DNA from: Ralstonia sp. A12
GTDB lineage: Bacteria; Pseudomonadota; Gammaproteobacteria; Burkholderiales; Burkholderiaceae
Direction of reading: 5' to 3'
DNA length: 64,000 nt
Assembly: GCF_000801955.1 (NCBI RefSeq)
Contig: NZ_JSZO01000007.1
Location: 1-64,000 of the forward strand
Shown: one piece after another, positions 19,367 through 28,753 of the stretch
Layout: each line of letters starts with the position of its first letter
Position numbering within the stretch: the first letter of the stretch is position 1
Notes under the pieces: model-generated
Database searches by the model: none
Seen by the model: the letters and a program-made list of their open reading frames with translations, nothing else
Told to the model about the DNA's origin: nothing
Position numbers and translations under genes: made by a program

Positions 19367-20150
19367 CCAGCGCGTGGAAAGCGCGCCCGCCGAGGTGAGC
19401 ACGCCGCAGCGCATGCACTTGCTGCGCAAGCTACGGTTGCTCATGCACTTGGCTGAGGGCCTCGCGACGTGCGCGCTGCTGTTCTGGTGGGTGGGCCCTG
19501 CACGCAAACAGGCGTTGATCCAGCGCTGGTCGCGCAAGTTGTTGGCACTGTTTCGCGTGTCACTCGTCGTGCACGGTGAGCCGGCCGAACCGAAGGATCT
19601 GGCGGGCTCGATGCTGGTGTCCAACCACGTGTCGTGGCTCGACATCTACGCGATCAATGGCTGGCACCCGCCGCGCTTTGTCGCCAAGTCGGAGATCCGC
19701 GGCTGGCCGGTGATCGGCTGGCTGTGTGCGCAGACGGGTGTGCTGTTTGTCGAACGCGCCCGCAAGCGCGACGCACACCGCATCATGCACGCCATTGCCG
19801 ACGCGTTGCGCAGCGGAGACGCCATCTGTGTGTTTCCCGAGGGGACGACGTCGGACGGGCTGCAATTGCTGCCGTTCCACGCCAACCTGTTTCAGGCGCC
19901 GGTGACCGCCGCCGCGCCGATTCGCCCCTTGGCACTGCGCTATCGCGTTGCCGCCACGGGTGAGTTGACGACTATCCCGGCGTATATCGGTGATCTGTCG
20001 ATGATGGACACGATCAACGCCATCCTGAACGGGCCGCCTCTGGTGGTTGAAGTGTTCGTGGGTGCCACCGTGGCCCCGGAGATGGACCGCCGCTCATTGG
20101 CCGCGCACAGCCAAGATGCTGTCGCGGCATTGATCGAGCGCGCCGGCTAG
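19353..20150 (+). CDS. plsC: 1-acyl-sn-glycerol-3-phosphate acyltransferase
   Basis: A 265-residue membrane-associated acyltransferase that makes phosphatidic acid from lysophosphatidate. Motif I is 'NHVSWLD' (HX4D, catalytic), the acceptor motif is '[14 protein letters not shown]', and motif III is '[10 protein letters not shown]'. A hydrophobic N-terminal helix ('[12 protein letters not shown]') anchors it in the inner membrane. The ATG at 19353 lies inside the end of pyrX, which suggests coupling. Its 3' end overlaps that of convergent apaH by 4 bp. Confidence 0.9.
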   Translation: MTGIDQRVESAPAEVSTPQRMHLLRKLRLLMHLAEGLATCALLFWWVGPARKQALIQRWSRKLLALFRVSLVVHGEPAEPKDLAGSMLVSNHVSWLDIYAINGWHPPRFVAKSEIRGWPVIGWLCAQTGVLFVERARKRDAHRIMHAIADALRSGDAICVFPEGTTSDGLQLLPFHANLFQAPVTAAAPIRPLALRYRVAATGELTTIPAYIGDLSMMDTINAILNGPPLVVEVFVGATVAPEMDRRSLAAHSQDAVAALIERAG

Positions 20151-21022
20151 GCTGCCTGCGATTTCTTTTTGTCTGCGAGCGGGTCCTGCGCCTGCTCGCA
20201 CGCGACTTGCACCACGTCGCGCCCCGCTGGTGCCAGCGAAAGCTTCGCCGCCGACAGCTTTCCGCCCCACACGCATCCCGTATCCAGGCCGATCAGGTCA
20301 TCGCGCATGACCAGGCCACGCGTGGACCAGTGCCCAAAGACGATCGGCGTGCCGCGCGTGCGCCGCCCCGGCACGTCAAACCAGGGCATGTGACCGTCGG
20401 GCGCACCTTCGGCGTCTGTTGTCTCGAACTCCATCGCGCCGTCGAGCGTGCAAAAACGCAGGCGGGTGAGGGCGTTGATGGTCAAGCGCAGGCGGTCTAT
20501 CCCAACGAGATCGTTGCTCCACTTGGCAGGGTGGTTGCCGAACGCGTCGGCCAGGAAGGTCTTCCAGTGAGGGCTGCGCAACTCGCGCTCTACGGCGCCT
20601 GCCAGTTCCAGCACGTCGCCGGTCGTCCACTGTGGCAGCACGCCGGCGTGCACCATCAGGAAACCGTTCTCGAAGATGGCCAGCGGCTGGTGGCGCAGCC
20701 AAGTGATGAGTTCGTCGCGATCGGGGGCGGCCAGGATCTCGGCGATGGTGTCGCGCTTACCTGGTTTGCGTACACCGGCGGCTACCGCCAGCAGATGGAT
20801 GTCGTGGTTGCCGAGCACCGTGCGGGCGCGGCCGCTTTCGCAGAGCGCGATCACGCGCCGCAGCGTATCGAGCGAATCGGGGCCCCGGTTGATGAGGTCG
20901 CCGACGAAGCGCAGTGGGGCGTTGGCGGGCAGGGCGGCTAGCAGTGTCTGGAGAGGGGAGCAGCAGCCTTGGAGGTCGCCGATGGCGTGGGAGGACGTGG
21001 TTTCTGGGGCGCGGGGATGCAC
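20147..21022 (-). CDS. apaH: Symmetrical bis(5'-nucleosyl)-tetraphosphatase
   Basis: Hydrolyses Ap4A to two ADP, removing a stress-linked dinucleotide. The metallophosphoesterase blocks are clear: 'AIGDLQGC' (block I), '[12 protein letters not shown]' (block II), 'VLGNHDIH' (block III) and 'VHAGVLPQW' (block IV). At 291 residues it is of usual ApaH length. The start is GTG. It diverges from the rmlB operon. Confidence 0.95.
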   Translation of the reverse strand: MHPRAPETTSSHAIGDLQGCCSPLQTLLAALPANAPLRFVGDLINRGPDSLDTLRRVIALCESGRARTVLGNHDIHLLAVAAGVRKPGKRDTIAEILAAPDRDELITWLRHQPLAIFENGFLMVHAGVLPQWTTGDVLELAGAVERELRSPHWKTFLADAFGNHPAKWSNDLVGIDRLRLTINALTRLRFCTLDGAMEFETTDAEGAPDGHMPWFDVPGRRTRGTPIVFGHWSTRGLVMRDDLIGLDTGCVWGGKLSAAKLSLAPAGRDVVQVACEQAQDPLADKKKSQAA

Positions 21023-21254
21023 GATGGCTACGTAAAACGGATGTTGTTGTCCACTACAGAGATGTAGACGTCTCAGTTCTTACAACGTGCTACAAAATTC
21101 TCGGGGTTCGCCATGGGGGAGGTGGAGGGGGCGGATAGAATACGTGGTTTATTGTGATGCGCGGCAATTCATTTCTTGCTGCCCTTGTTGTGGGGACAAC
21201 CTGGGTATTAGCACGCTATGGCCCGTGGCCTGATGATAGGCAGGAGTGCAGAGT

Positions 21255-22304
21255 TTGTCCCATATCCTCGTAACTGGCGGCGCCGGATTCATTGGCGGCA
21301 ATTTCGTACTGGATTGGTTGTCTGACCCAGCCGCTGATGGCGTGGTCAATGTCGACAAGTTGACCTATGCCGGTCACAAGCAGACGTTGGCATCGGTTGA
21401 CGGCGATTCCCGCTACGTGTTTGTGCAGGCCGATATCTGTGACCGCGTGGCGCTGGACCAAATGCTTGCTAAGTACCAGCCGCGGGCGGTGGTGCATTTT
21501 GCCGCCGAAAGCCACGTTGACCGGTCGATTCACGGACCCGCCGCCTTCATTCAGACCAATCTGGTTGGAACGTTCACGCTGCTGGAGGCCGTGCGGGCCT
21601 ACTGGCTTGGTTTGGGGGCTGAAGCCCATGCCGGCTTTCGTCTGCTTCATGTCTCGACCGATGAGGTGTTTGGCTCGCTGGGCCCGAGGGATATGCCTTT
21701 CTCGGAGACCACGCCCTACCGGCCTAACAGCCCATACTCGGCGTCCAAGGCGGGTTCCGACCATCTCATGCGTGCCTACCATCACACGTACGGGCTACCG
21801 GTGCTCACTGCCAATAGCTCGAACGGTTACGGCCCTTATCATTTTCCCGAGAAGCTGATTCCCAAGGTGATCACCAGCGCGTTGGATGGCAAGGCTCTGA
21901 CCGTCTATGGTGATGGGCTCAATGTGCGAGACTGGCTTTATATCGGTGACTTGTGCGCAGCACTGCGGCGCGTGCTTACCAGTGGGCGGGTCGGGGAGAC
22001 CTACAACGTGGGCGGCGGCAATGAGCGGACCAACCTGCAGGTCGTGAACGCGTTGTGCAACCTGCTCGACGAACTGAGGCCGAAATCTCAGGGTTCGTAT
22101 CGGGATCAGATCGAATTTGTTGGAGATCGCCTTGGTCATGACCGACGGTATGCGATCGACGCGAGCAAGATCCGCAGCGAGCTTGGTTGGCAACCTGTGG
22201 AGTCGTTCGACTCCGGTCTGCGCAAGACGGTTCAGTGGTTTCTGGACAATCCCGCGTGGGTCAGGGCGGTCATTGCCAGCGCGCCTTCTGCGATCGCAAT
22301 GTAG
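21255..22304 (+). CDS. rfbB: dTDP-glucose 4,6-dehydratase
   Basis: Second step of dTDP-L-rhamnose synthesis, giving dTDP-4-keto-6-deoxyglucose. It is an extended SDR enzyme with NAD motif 'VTGGAGFIGGNF', 'STDEVFGSLG' and catalytic 'YSASKAGSD' (Tyr and Lys). The start is assigned to a TTG giving MSHILVTGG, because AGGAG at 21242-21246 sits 8 bp before it. A GTG three codons upstream overlaps that AGGAG and is less likely. It opens the polysaccharide region; the 232 bp before it are non-coding and hold no clear -35/-10 pair. Confidence 0.94.
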   Translation: MSHILVTGGAGFIGGNFVLDWLSDPAADGVVNVDKLTYAGHKQTLASVDGDSRYVFVQADICDRVALDQMLAKYQPRAVVHFAAESHVDRSIHGPAAFIQTNLVGTFTLLEAVRAYWLGLGAEAHAGFRLLHVSTDEVFGSLGPRDMPFSETTPYRPNSPYSASKAGSDHLMRAYHHTYGLPVLTANSSNGYGPYHFPEKLIPKVITSALDGKALTVYGDGLNVRDWLYIGDLCAALRRVLTSGRVGETYNVGGGNERTNLQVVNALCNLLDELRPKSQGSYRDQIEFVGDRLGHDRRYAIDASKIRSELGWQPVESFDSGLRKTVQWFLDNPAWVRAVIASAPSAIAM

Positions 22305-22305
22305 C

Positions 22306-23220
22306 ATGCCGCACAGCGCCACATCTGTGCCTACGCTGCTTGTGATCGGTTGTACCGGTCAAGTGGGTCTCGAACTGCAGCATCGGCTTGCAGCAGTGGG
22401 GCGGGTCGTCGCGTTGGACCGGGCGAACTGCGATCTGACGAGCCCCGACGTGTTACGCAAGACGGTGCGCGAACTATGCCCTGACGTAATCGTGAATGCG
22501 GCGGGTTACACCGATGTCGACAAGGCCGAGATCGAGGCCGAGTTGGCATTCGCCGTCAATGCCGCGGCAGTTGGCGCGCTAGCTGAGGAGGCCAGGGCAC
22601 TCGGTAGCCTCCTAGTGCACTACTCCACGGATTACGTGTTTGATGGTCGCAAGCCTGAACCCTATGTCGAGAGCGATCCGGCCAATCCTCTATCGGTGTA
22701 TGGCAAGAGCAAGCTGGCCGGTGAGATCGCGATTGCCGAAAGTGGGGCACGAGCGCTGACACTACGCACCGGGTGGGTGGCTAGTGTGCATGGTGCCAAC
22801 TTTGCCAAGACCATCCTAACGTTGGGCCGTGAACGGGATGGGCTGAGCGTGATTGACGATCGCTTTGGCGCACCCACTACCGCTGAGCTGTTGGCCAGGG
22901 TTACCTCTGATGTGATCAGGCGTTACTGGCGGTTTGACGATCGCGAGGCTTTTCCTAGTGGCATCTACCATCTTGCCGCGGGTGGGCGAGCCAGCTGGTA
23001 CGCGTACGCCGTCGAAGTCCTAGCGTATGCGAAGGCGCGTGGCGTTGCGTTACGGGTATCGCCCGAGCAAGTGCAAGCCATTCCAGCGGCTGAGTATCCG
23101 CAACGCGCACTCCGCCCGAAGAATTCCTGCCTGGACACTCGCAAGCTTCGGTGCACGTTTGGCATTGAACTGGAGGATTGGAGGTCTGGCGTACATCGTC
23201 TCCTAGACCAAGTCCTCTGA
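22306..23220 (+). CDS. rfbD: dTDP-4-dehydrorhamnose reductase
   Basis: Last step of dTDP-L-rhamnose synthesis (NADPH-dependent reduction at C4). A 304-residue SDR with 'VIGCTGQVGLELQ' as nucleotide-binding loop, 'HYSTDYVFDG' and the catalytic pair in 'VYGKSKLAGE'. It starts one base after the rfbB stop. The expected neighbour rfbA (glucose-1-phosphate thymidylyltransferase) is absent between rfbD and rfbC. Confidence 0.94.
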   Translation: MPHSATSVPTLLVIGCTGQVGLELQHRLAAVGRVVALDRANCDLTSPDVLRKTVRELCPDVIVNAAGYTDVDKAEIEAELAFAVNAAAVGALAEEARALGSLLVHYSTDYVFDGRKPEPYVESDPANPLSVYGKSKLAGEIAIAESGARALTLRTGWVASVHGANFAKTILTLGRERDGLSVIDDRFGAPTTAELLARVTSDVIRRYWRFDDREAFPSGIYHLAAGGRASWYAYAVEVLAYAKARGVALRVSPEQVQAIPAAEYPQRALRPKNSCLDTRKLRCTFGIELEDWRSGVHRLLDQVL

Positions 23221-23414
23221 GCGATTGCCATGAACGGGTATCATTCCGGCCGACGGTCTGTGCACATGGCGATATGCTAGTGATGGGTCGACATTCAGGC
23301 GTGCGTTTGCTGTCGGCTTGTGCAGAAAGGAATCTTGCCAAGCGTCGGCCGTCAGTCCTGTGCCCTGAAATCACGCGAATTCTACTGAATTCTGGAAGAA
23401 TCGGAAGTTGTTGA
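23221..23414. other. Intergenic gap rfbD-rfbC
   Basis: A 194-bp stretch where rfbA is often found in other genomes. No frame resembles an RmlA remnant, and no gene or terminator is evident. Toward its end the base composition becomes visibly more A/T-rich. Confidence 0.4.
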
Positions 23415-23996
23415 ATGAGTCTGAACATTGTCTGTACGGATATTCCGGACATTCTGGTCATTGAGCCCGCCGTGTTCCATGACACACGAGGATTCTTTTT
23501 TGAAAGTTTCAATAGAAAAAATTTCTCGCGTGCGGTGGGGGTGGACGTCGATTTTGTTCAAGACAATCACAGCCGAAGCACCCGGGGGGTACTGCGAGGT
23601 TTGCACTACCAGATCGAGCGGCCGCAAGGAAAATTGGTAAGGGTTACCAGTGGCGCAGTCTTTGATGTGGCCGTCGACCTTCGCAGGGAGGCACTCACGT
23701 TCGGTCAGTGGGTCGGAGTGGAGTTGACAGCAGAGAACCGCAAGCAACTATGGATTCCACCGGGGTTCGCACATGGCTTCTTGGTGTTGAGTGAGTCGGC
23801 GGATTTGCTGTACAAGACGACTGACTATCGTGCACCTCAATATGAGCGCTGCATCATGTGGAATGATCAAAGTATCGAGATTCGCTGGCCGGATATCGGA
23901 TCATCTCCAGTGCTTTCAGACAAGGATCAGCAAGGTGTTTCGATTGCCGTGGCCGAAACCTATTCTGTGAAGAACCTTGGGGGAAGCGTTCGCTGA
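23415..23996 (+). CDS. rfbC: dTDP-4-dehydrorhamnose 3,5-epimerase
   Basis: Epimerises dTDP-4-keto-6-deoxyglucose at C3 and C5. A 193-residue cupin with 'DTRGFFFESF', 'DNHSRSTRGVLRGLHYQ' (the His is the catalytic base), 'LWIPPGFAHGFLVLSE' and 'YKTTDYRAPQYERC'. It is more A/T-rich than the housekeeping genes on either side, fitting a transferred surface-glycan region. Confidence 0.94.
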   Translation: MSLNIVCTDIPDILVIEPAVFHDTRGFFFESFNRKNFSRAVGVDVDFVQDNHSRSTRGVLRGLHYQIERPQGKLVRVTSGAVFDVAVDLRREALTFGQWVGVELTAENRKQLWIPPGFAHGFLVLSESADLLYKTTDYRAPQYERCIMWNDQSIEIRWPDIGSSPVLSDKDQQGVSIAVAETYSVKNLGGSVR

Positions 23997-24251
23997 CCCG
24001 ATGCGTTGAAGTGTGTTGATCTGTATCGGTATAGATATCGGTTTTGCGAGATTGATGCTGTGCAATGACCCGACTCAGGTTTACATGGTTTTTGAGAGAA
24101 TCGTAGCAATCGCTAAGAGATAGCTATTGTCAGGTGTTCAAAGCATATGTCCGTGTCGTGGCGAGAGAGCCGGACACGGACAGTGCAGAAACGGACCGAA
24201 TCGAAGGCACGATACCGGCATTGTCGGTGGGTGTTGGGCGATGTTTGCGAT

Positions 24252-26228
24252 ATGAGAAAGACTTCCAAGATGTTATTTCATAAATCGGCAGCTCCATTGT
24301 TGGCATTGCCACGCTCCGTCAAGCGTCTCTTTGTTGTAGCACTGGATATGTTGCTCGCTGTAGCGTCTGTTTGGTTTGCGTATTACCTGCGTATTGATCA
24401 AACAGGGTTTCCCCAACTGCAGCAAAAGTACGTTTATCTGTTGGCGCCTTTGCTAGCTTTTCCGATATTTGTACGGTTTGGTCTCTATCGGGCAATTTTT
24501 CGCTATACCGGCATGTCGGCCCTGGCAAACACTGCGAAAGCGATCGGTTTGTATGCAGCGCTGTTCTTTCTCGCTATCCTGCTGTTCAAATGGGATGGCG
24601 TGCCACGCAGTATCGGCTTGATCCAACCGATTCTGTTCTTGCTCTTAGTCAGTGCCAGCCGAGCTATGGCGCGCTTTTGGCTTGCAGGTCAGTCAGGCAA
24701 CAAGGGTTATCACGGCGCTGGACGTCTGCTGATCTATGGTGCGGGCGAAGCGGGTGTGCAGACCTCGCTTGCACTTACCGTGGTGCGTGAGTTTGTGCTG
24801 CTGGGCTTTATCGATGACGATAGCGCGAAGATCGGCCGTACGATCAACGGCCTGGATATTCTGGGGCCTGACGAGGTTCCTGAGGCAGTGGAGCGGATGG
24901 GTATCACAGATATCCTGCTTGCAGTTCCATCGTTGGGGCGAGCGCGCCGTAACGCCATCATTGCCAAGCTACGCGAATTACCCGTCCACGTGCGAACCTT
25001 GCCTGGGATGTTGGACCTTGCCTCCGGTCGCGTGACCGTGCGCGATTTCCAAGAGCTGGATATCGAAGATCTGTTGGGGCGTGCTCCCGTGCCACCAGAT
25101 GAAGCCTTGCTGACGCGCAATCTCTTCAACAAGACCGTGCTGGTAACTGGTGCGGGCGGCAGCATCGGCAGTGAGCTCTGCCGTCAGATCGTGCTCGAGA
25201 GGCCGCATAAGCTGGTACTGGTCGAGCACAGCGAGTTCGCGCTCTACACCATTCATCGGGAACTGGATGGGCTGCGCGTGGAGCATCGCCTTTCACTGGA
25301 AATTGTCCCACTGCTGGCATCGGTGGCGAATCTTGAGCGTCTGCGAGAAATTTGCCAGGCTCATCGACCCGCCACCGTGTATCACGCGGCTGCGTACAAG
25401 CATGTTCCACTGGTCGAGTGCAATCCTTCCGAAGGTGTACTGAACAATGTCTTCGGCACGCTCAATATGGCTCGAGCCGCCATGGAGAGCGCGGCTGAAT
25501 ACTTTGTTCTTGTCTCGACAGACAAGGCTGTCCGCCCAACAAATGTCATGGGCGCGTCAAAGCGCATGGCCGAGTTGGTATTGCAAGCGCTTGCTGCAAG
25601 CAGCGCTGTTGATTTCAGTCTGCTATGCGATAGCGCACCGGGCACCGCAGAGAATCGGACCGTGTTTGCGATGGTGCGTTTTGGCAACGTGCTGGGAAGC
25701 AGTGGTAGTGTTGTGCCGCTCTTCCGCCGTCAGTTGCAAGAGGGGGGGCCGCTTACAGTGACGCATCCGGAGGTGACTCGCTACTTCATGACTATTCCGG
25801 AGGCGGCGCAGTTGGTCCTGCAGGCGGGCGCTATGGCGAATGGTGGTGAGGTTTTCGTGCTCGATATGGGGCAGCCTGTCAGGATTATCGATCTGGCTCG
25901 TCGCATGGCCAAACTCTCCGGCATGTCAATCCGTGAAGGCGATCATTTTATCGGGGACGTCGAGATCAAGATCACCGGATTGCGGCCGGGTGAAAAGCTC
26001 TACGAAGAATTGCTGATTGGCGACAACCCTGAGGGGACCGCCCACGAGCGCATCATGAAAGCCCGTGAGCACCACGTACCCTGGAAACAGCTTGCACCGC
26101 TTCTGGTGCGGATGCGGGTTGCGGCTGACACCAGTGACGAAGCAACGATCAAGGAAATCTTGAGGGAGCTTGTCCATGGTTACGGATCGCAGCCGCTGAA
26201 TACTGCGGACGACGAAGTCGCGGTCTGA
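24252..26228 (+). CDS. WbpM/CapD-type nucleoside-diphosphate sugar 4,6-dehydratase (membrane)
   Basis: A 658-residue membrane enzyme probably acting on UDP-GlcNAc to give UDP-4-keto-6-deoxy-GlcNAc. Four N-terminal membrane helices (about 15-150, e.g. 'LFVVALDMLLAVASVWFAYY') are followed by a degenerate nucleotide-binding domain, then the catalytic SDR domain with 'VTGAGGSIGSELCRQIV' near 300 and 'VSTDKAVRPTNVMGASKR'. The usual catalytic Tyr is Met433, with Lys437 kept: the SMK triad known from WbpM of Pseudomonas. The start is uncertain between ATG 24252 and 24270. It converges on the PglC-like gene, and with the aminotransferase and acyltransferase there could form a diamino-sugar route. Confidence 0.88.
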   Translation: MRKTSKMLFHKSAAPLLALPRSVKRLFVVALDMLLAVASVWFAYYLRIDQTGFPQLQQKYVYLLAPLLAFPIFVRFGLYRAIFRYTGMSALANTAKAIGLYAALFFLAILLFKWDGVPRSIGLIQPILFLLLVSASRAMARFWLAGQSGNKGYHGAGRLLIYGAGEAGVQTSLALTVVREFVLLGFIDDDSAKIGRTINGLDILGPDEVPEAVERMGITDILLAVPSLGRARRNAIIAKLRELPVHVRTLPGMLDLASGRVTVRDFQELDIEDLLGRAPVPPDEALLTRNLFNKTVLVTGAGGSIGSELCRQIVLERPHKLVLVEHSEFALYTIHRELDGLRVEHRLSLEIVPLLASVANLERLREICQAHRPATVYHAAAYKHVPLVECNPSEGVLNNVFGTLNMARAAMESAAEYFVLVSTDKAVRPTNVMGASKRMAELVLQALAASSAVDFSLLCDSAPGTAENRTVFAMVRFGNVLGSSGSVVPLFRRQLQEGGPLTVTHPEVTRYFMTIPEAAQLVLQAGAMANGGEVFVLDMGQPVRIIDLARRMAKLSGMSIREGDHFIGDVEIKITGLRPGEKLYEELLIGDNPEGTAHERIMKAREHHVPWKQLAPLLVRMRVAADTSDEATIKEILRELVHGYGSQPLNTADDEVAV

Positions 26229-26349
26229 TATCGCGCACTCACTTTCGGTAGGGAGAGAGCGCTTACGCTTGGGGCCCCTGCCAGACCTCGGGTGTTGCGC
26301 ATAGAGCGGCGATGCCGGCGGTCCGGTTTGGTGCCGCCAGTACGAAGGT

Positions 26350-26946
26350 TCAGCGCAGGATGGCTGCGATAGTTCGGGCGATGATGCGCAAGTCCAACCA
26401 GATGGAGTGATGCCGCGCGTATTCGACACAGTAGCGCAGTTTGGCGGGCAGCACTTCGTTGATGTAAGTGTGCTCCGGGTCGTCGCTTTTTCCGAGCAGG
26501 GTACTCTCGTCGCGATACTCGATGGACGCCAGATCCGTGATGCCGGGCTTGACGCTCAGCACGATCTCCCGAACGTCTGCAGGGTAAACTGCCACATATT
26601 TCGGAACCTCCGGCCTCGGACCGACCAAGCTCATCGTGCCAACGAACACGTCGATCAGTTGGGCTAATTCGTCGAGCTTGTATTTGCGAAGCATATGGCC
26701 GACGCGTGTGATGCGCAGATCAGCCCCAACCGTGATCTGTCGCGCATTGCCGGTCGTGTCCACCGTCATCGTGCGGAATTTGTGAATCCGGAACGGTTTG
26801 CCGCGCAGCCCGATTCGTTCCTGGCGGAAGAATATCGGTCCCGACGAATCGAGTCGGATAGCAATCGCTATCCCCAGCAATACAGGCGCGAGGACGAGCA
26901 GGCCGACACCGCTGCCGGCCACGTCCAGCAAGCGCTTCGCGCTCAT
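26350..26946 (-). CDS. PglC-type phosphoglycosyl transferase (initiating sugar transferase)
   Basis: A 198-residue monotopic transferase that loads the first sugar phosphate onto undecaprenyl phosphate. One N-terminal membrane hairpin ('[19 protein letters not shown]') is followed by the conserved '[19 protein letters not shown]' and '[19 protein letters not shown]' (Asp-Glu catalytic dyad), then '[17 protein letters not shown]'. The short form lacks the four-helix N-terminal domain of WcaJ/WbaP, so it resembles PglC of the bacillosamine pathway. Last gene of the 12-gene operon; 4-bp overlap with the aminotransferase upstream. Confidence 0.9.
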   Translation of the reverse strand: MSAKRLLDVAGSGVGLLVLAPVLLGIAIAIRLDSSGPIFFRQERIGLRGKPFRIHKFRTMTVDTTGNARQITVGADLRITRVGHMLRKYKLDELAQLIDVFVGTMSLVGPRPEVPKYVAVYPADVREIVLSVKPGITDLASIEYRDESTLLGKSDDPEHTYINEVLPAKLRYCVEYARHHSIWLDLRIIARTIAAILR

Positions 26947-28100
26947 GCGCTCAACGCCTTTCGAATCGCCTCAACCACGCGGTCGACGTCTGCGTCTGTC
27001 ATTGCCGTGTAAAGCGGTAGGGAGAGGGTCCGTTCGTAGACACGCTGGCTGATCGGGAAGTCCTCGGGTTTGAGTTCGTAGCGATCGCGCCAGTACGGCT
27101 GCAGATGCAGCGGGATGTAGTGCACGCTGCAGCCGATACCCTGCGCGAACAGGCGCTCGATAAACGTGTCGCGTGCGACCTTGGCCGCGTCACCAAGTTG
27201 GATGACGTAGAGATGCCAGGAGTGGATATCGCCCGCTGCAGCATGCGGGGGGCAAACGATCGGTAGATCCTTCAGGGCCGCGTCGTAACGTTCGGCAATG
27301 GCCTGGCGTCGCGCGTGAAAGCGCTCAGCCTTCTTCAACTGATGGATGCCGATTGCGGAGGCAATGTCGGTCAGGTTGTACTTGAAGCCCGGTGCCACGA
27401 TCTCGTAGTACCAGCTTGGGGTCTTGGACGTGAATCGATCGAACGCATCACGGCTGATGCCGTGGAGGCGCATGATGCGTGCACGTTTGGCGACTTCCGG
27501 GTCTTGGGTGACCAACATGCCGCCCTCACCGGTGGTGATGGTCTTGTTGGCATAAAAACTGAAAACCGTGGCGTCGGCACCTTGCTTGCCAACCATCTGT
27601 CCGGCGCTGGTTGCGGGGAGGGCGTGAGCGGCATCGTCCACGACCTTGAGGCTATGACGGCGAGCCAACGCGAGGATGGCAGGCATGTCGGCTGCGCGTC
27701 CGGCGAAATGCACAGGCAGGATGACCTTGGTGCGTGGCGTGATGGCTTGCTCAATCGCTACGACATCGATGCAGAGTGTCGCAGGGTCAATGTCCACGAA
27801 TACGGGTTCAGCGCCCAGGTAGCGGACCACCTCAGCCGTTGCTGTGAATGTGTGTGTCGTCGTGATGACCTCGTCGCCCGGGCCAACGCCGACAGCCTCA
27901 AGTGCAAGGTGCAAGCCTGCAGTGGCTGAGTTGACGGAGATGGCCTCGACATCGCCACCCAGGTAGGCCGCAAAATCCGTTTCGAACTGGCGTGTCTTGG
28001 GGCCGGTCGTTACCCAACCCGACCGTAGGGCCTGGACGACTTCAGCGATTTCTTCTTCCCCGATCTCGGGCTTGGCAAATGGCAGAAAGGATTCGCTCAT
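26943..28100 (-). CDS. DegT/DnrJ/EryC1/StrS-family sugar aminotransferase
   Basis: A 385-residue PLP enzyme expected to aminate a 4-keto nucleotide sugar. '[13 protein letters not shown]' and '[16 protein letters not shown]' are the N-terminal family motifs. The PLP lysine is in '[15 protein letters not shown]', and '[15 protein letters not shown]' and '[12 protein letters not shown]' follow. It is similar in layout to PglE/WbpE-type UDP-4-keto transaminases. Lying between an acyltransferase and a PglC-like transferase, a role in making a UDP-4-amino-6-deoxy sugar is inferred. Confidence 0.9.
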   Translation of the reverse strand: MSESFLPFAKPEIGEEEIAEVVQALRSGWVTTGPKTRQFETDFAAYLGGDVEAISVNSATAGLHLALEAVGVGPGDEVITTTHTFTATAEVVRYLGAEPVFVDIDPATLCIDVVAIEQAITPRTKVILPVHFAGRAADMPAILALARRHSLKVVDDAAHALPATSAGQMVGKQGADATVFSFYANKTITTGEGGMLVTQDPEVAKRARIMRLHGISRDAFDRFTSKTPSWYYEIVAPGFKYNLTDIASAIGIHQLKKAERFHARRQAIAERYDAALKDLPIVCPPHAAAGDIHSWHLYVIQLGDAAKVARDTFIERLFAQGIGCSVHYIPLHLQPYWRDRYELKPEDFPISQRVYERTLSLPLYTAMTDADVDRVVEAIRKALSA

Positions 28101-28108
28101 GATGTGAG

Positions 28109-28753
28109 TTATGCAGGTTTATCTTGTTCGCGCTGGGCCCGGAGTTCCGCCAGGCGTTCAGGGTCGAAATACGTTTGGTCGATGCCGGGGTGGTCGACGT
28201 ACGGTAGGTCATGCTTTCCTGTGTCACCTACTCGCCGCGCCGGATTGCCAACGATGACGGAATGGTCTGGAAAGTTACCGCGCACCACGCTGCCCACACC
28301 CACGATACAACCCTTGCCGAGCGTGGTGCCTGGCAACAGGATTGAACCGGTACCGACAAAGCAGTAGTCACCGATGGTGACCGGTGCACGCTCAAGCCCA
28401 AGCCGTTCATCAGTGGGTACGTCGATGTAATGCTTGCCGAGGAGTCGGACCGATGCGTGACTGCTGTGCGAGAAAATAGCCCCCAGGAAGCCGAACTGTA
28501 CGCCTTCGCCAATGTTGACGCCGCCACTGGCATCGATGATCGTGTAGTGCCCGATCCAGCAGTGGTCGCCAATCGTGAGCTTCTCGGGCGAGAGCACCTT
28601 GACGCTTGAGCTGATCCGGGTATGCCGAAGGAATCGTTTATCCGGCCGGCAGTAGTGGCCGTAGACCATAAATGGTCTTGTGAACATGCCCGCAATGTTC
28701 ATCAACAACGAAATGATGTAGCCAAACGGCGACAGGTACAGCTTTCTCAGCAT
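28109..28753 (-). CDS. Left-handed beta-helix (hexapeptide) acyltransferase
   Basis: A 214-residue protein with hexapeptide repeats ('[14 protein letters not shown]', '[13 protein letters not shown]', '[16 protein letters not shown]', '[14 protein letters not shown]') that form a trimeric beta-helix. '[11 protein letters not shown]' may hold the catalytic His. The closing '[12 protein letters not shown]' is typical of O- and N-acetyltransferases of surface glycans. It lacks the N-terminal Rossmann part of PglD, so it may acetylate either the nucleotide amino sugar or a finished glycan. A hydrophobic N-terminus may bring it to the membrane. It starts inside the end of the glycosyltransferase gene upstream. 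Confidence 0.85.
   Translation of the reverse strand: MLRKLYLSPFGYIISLLMNIAGMFTRPFMVYGHYCRPDKRFLRHTRISSSVKVLSPEKLTIGDHCWIGHYTIIDASGGVNIGEGVQFGFLGAIFSHSSHASVRLLGKHYIDVPTDERLGLERAPVTIGDYCFVGTGSILLPGTTLGKGCIVGVGSVVRGNFPDHSVIVGNPARRVGDTGKHDLPYVDHPGIDQTYFDPERLAELRAQREQDKPA

Noticed and set aside
23221-23414. Possible remnant of rmlA between rmlD and rmlC
   Set aside because: None of the frames shows the thymidylyltransferase start or later motifs; treated as non-coding.
25742-25748. Run of seven G inside the WbpM-like gene as a phase-variation tract
   Set aside because: Seven is within what is expected in G+C-rich coding sequence (Gly-Gly codons), and the frame is intact. A run of seven C in the GT4 gene near 29636-29642 was rejected for the same reason.
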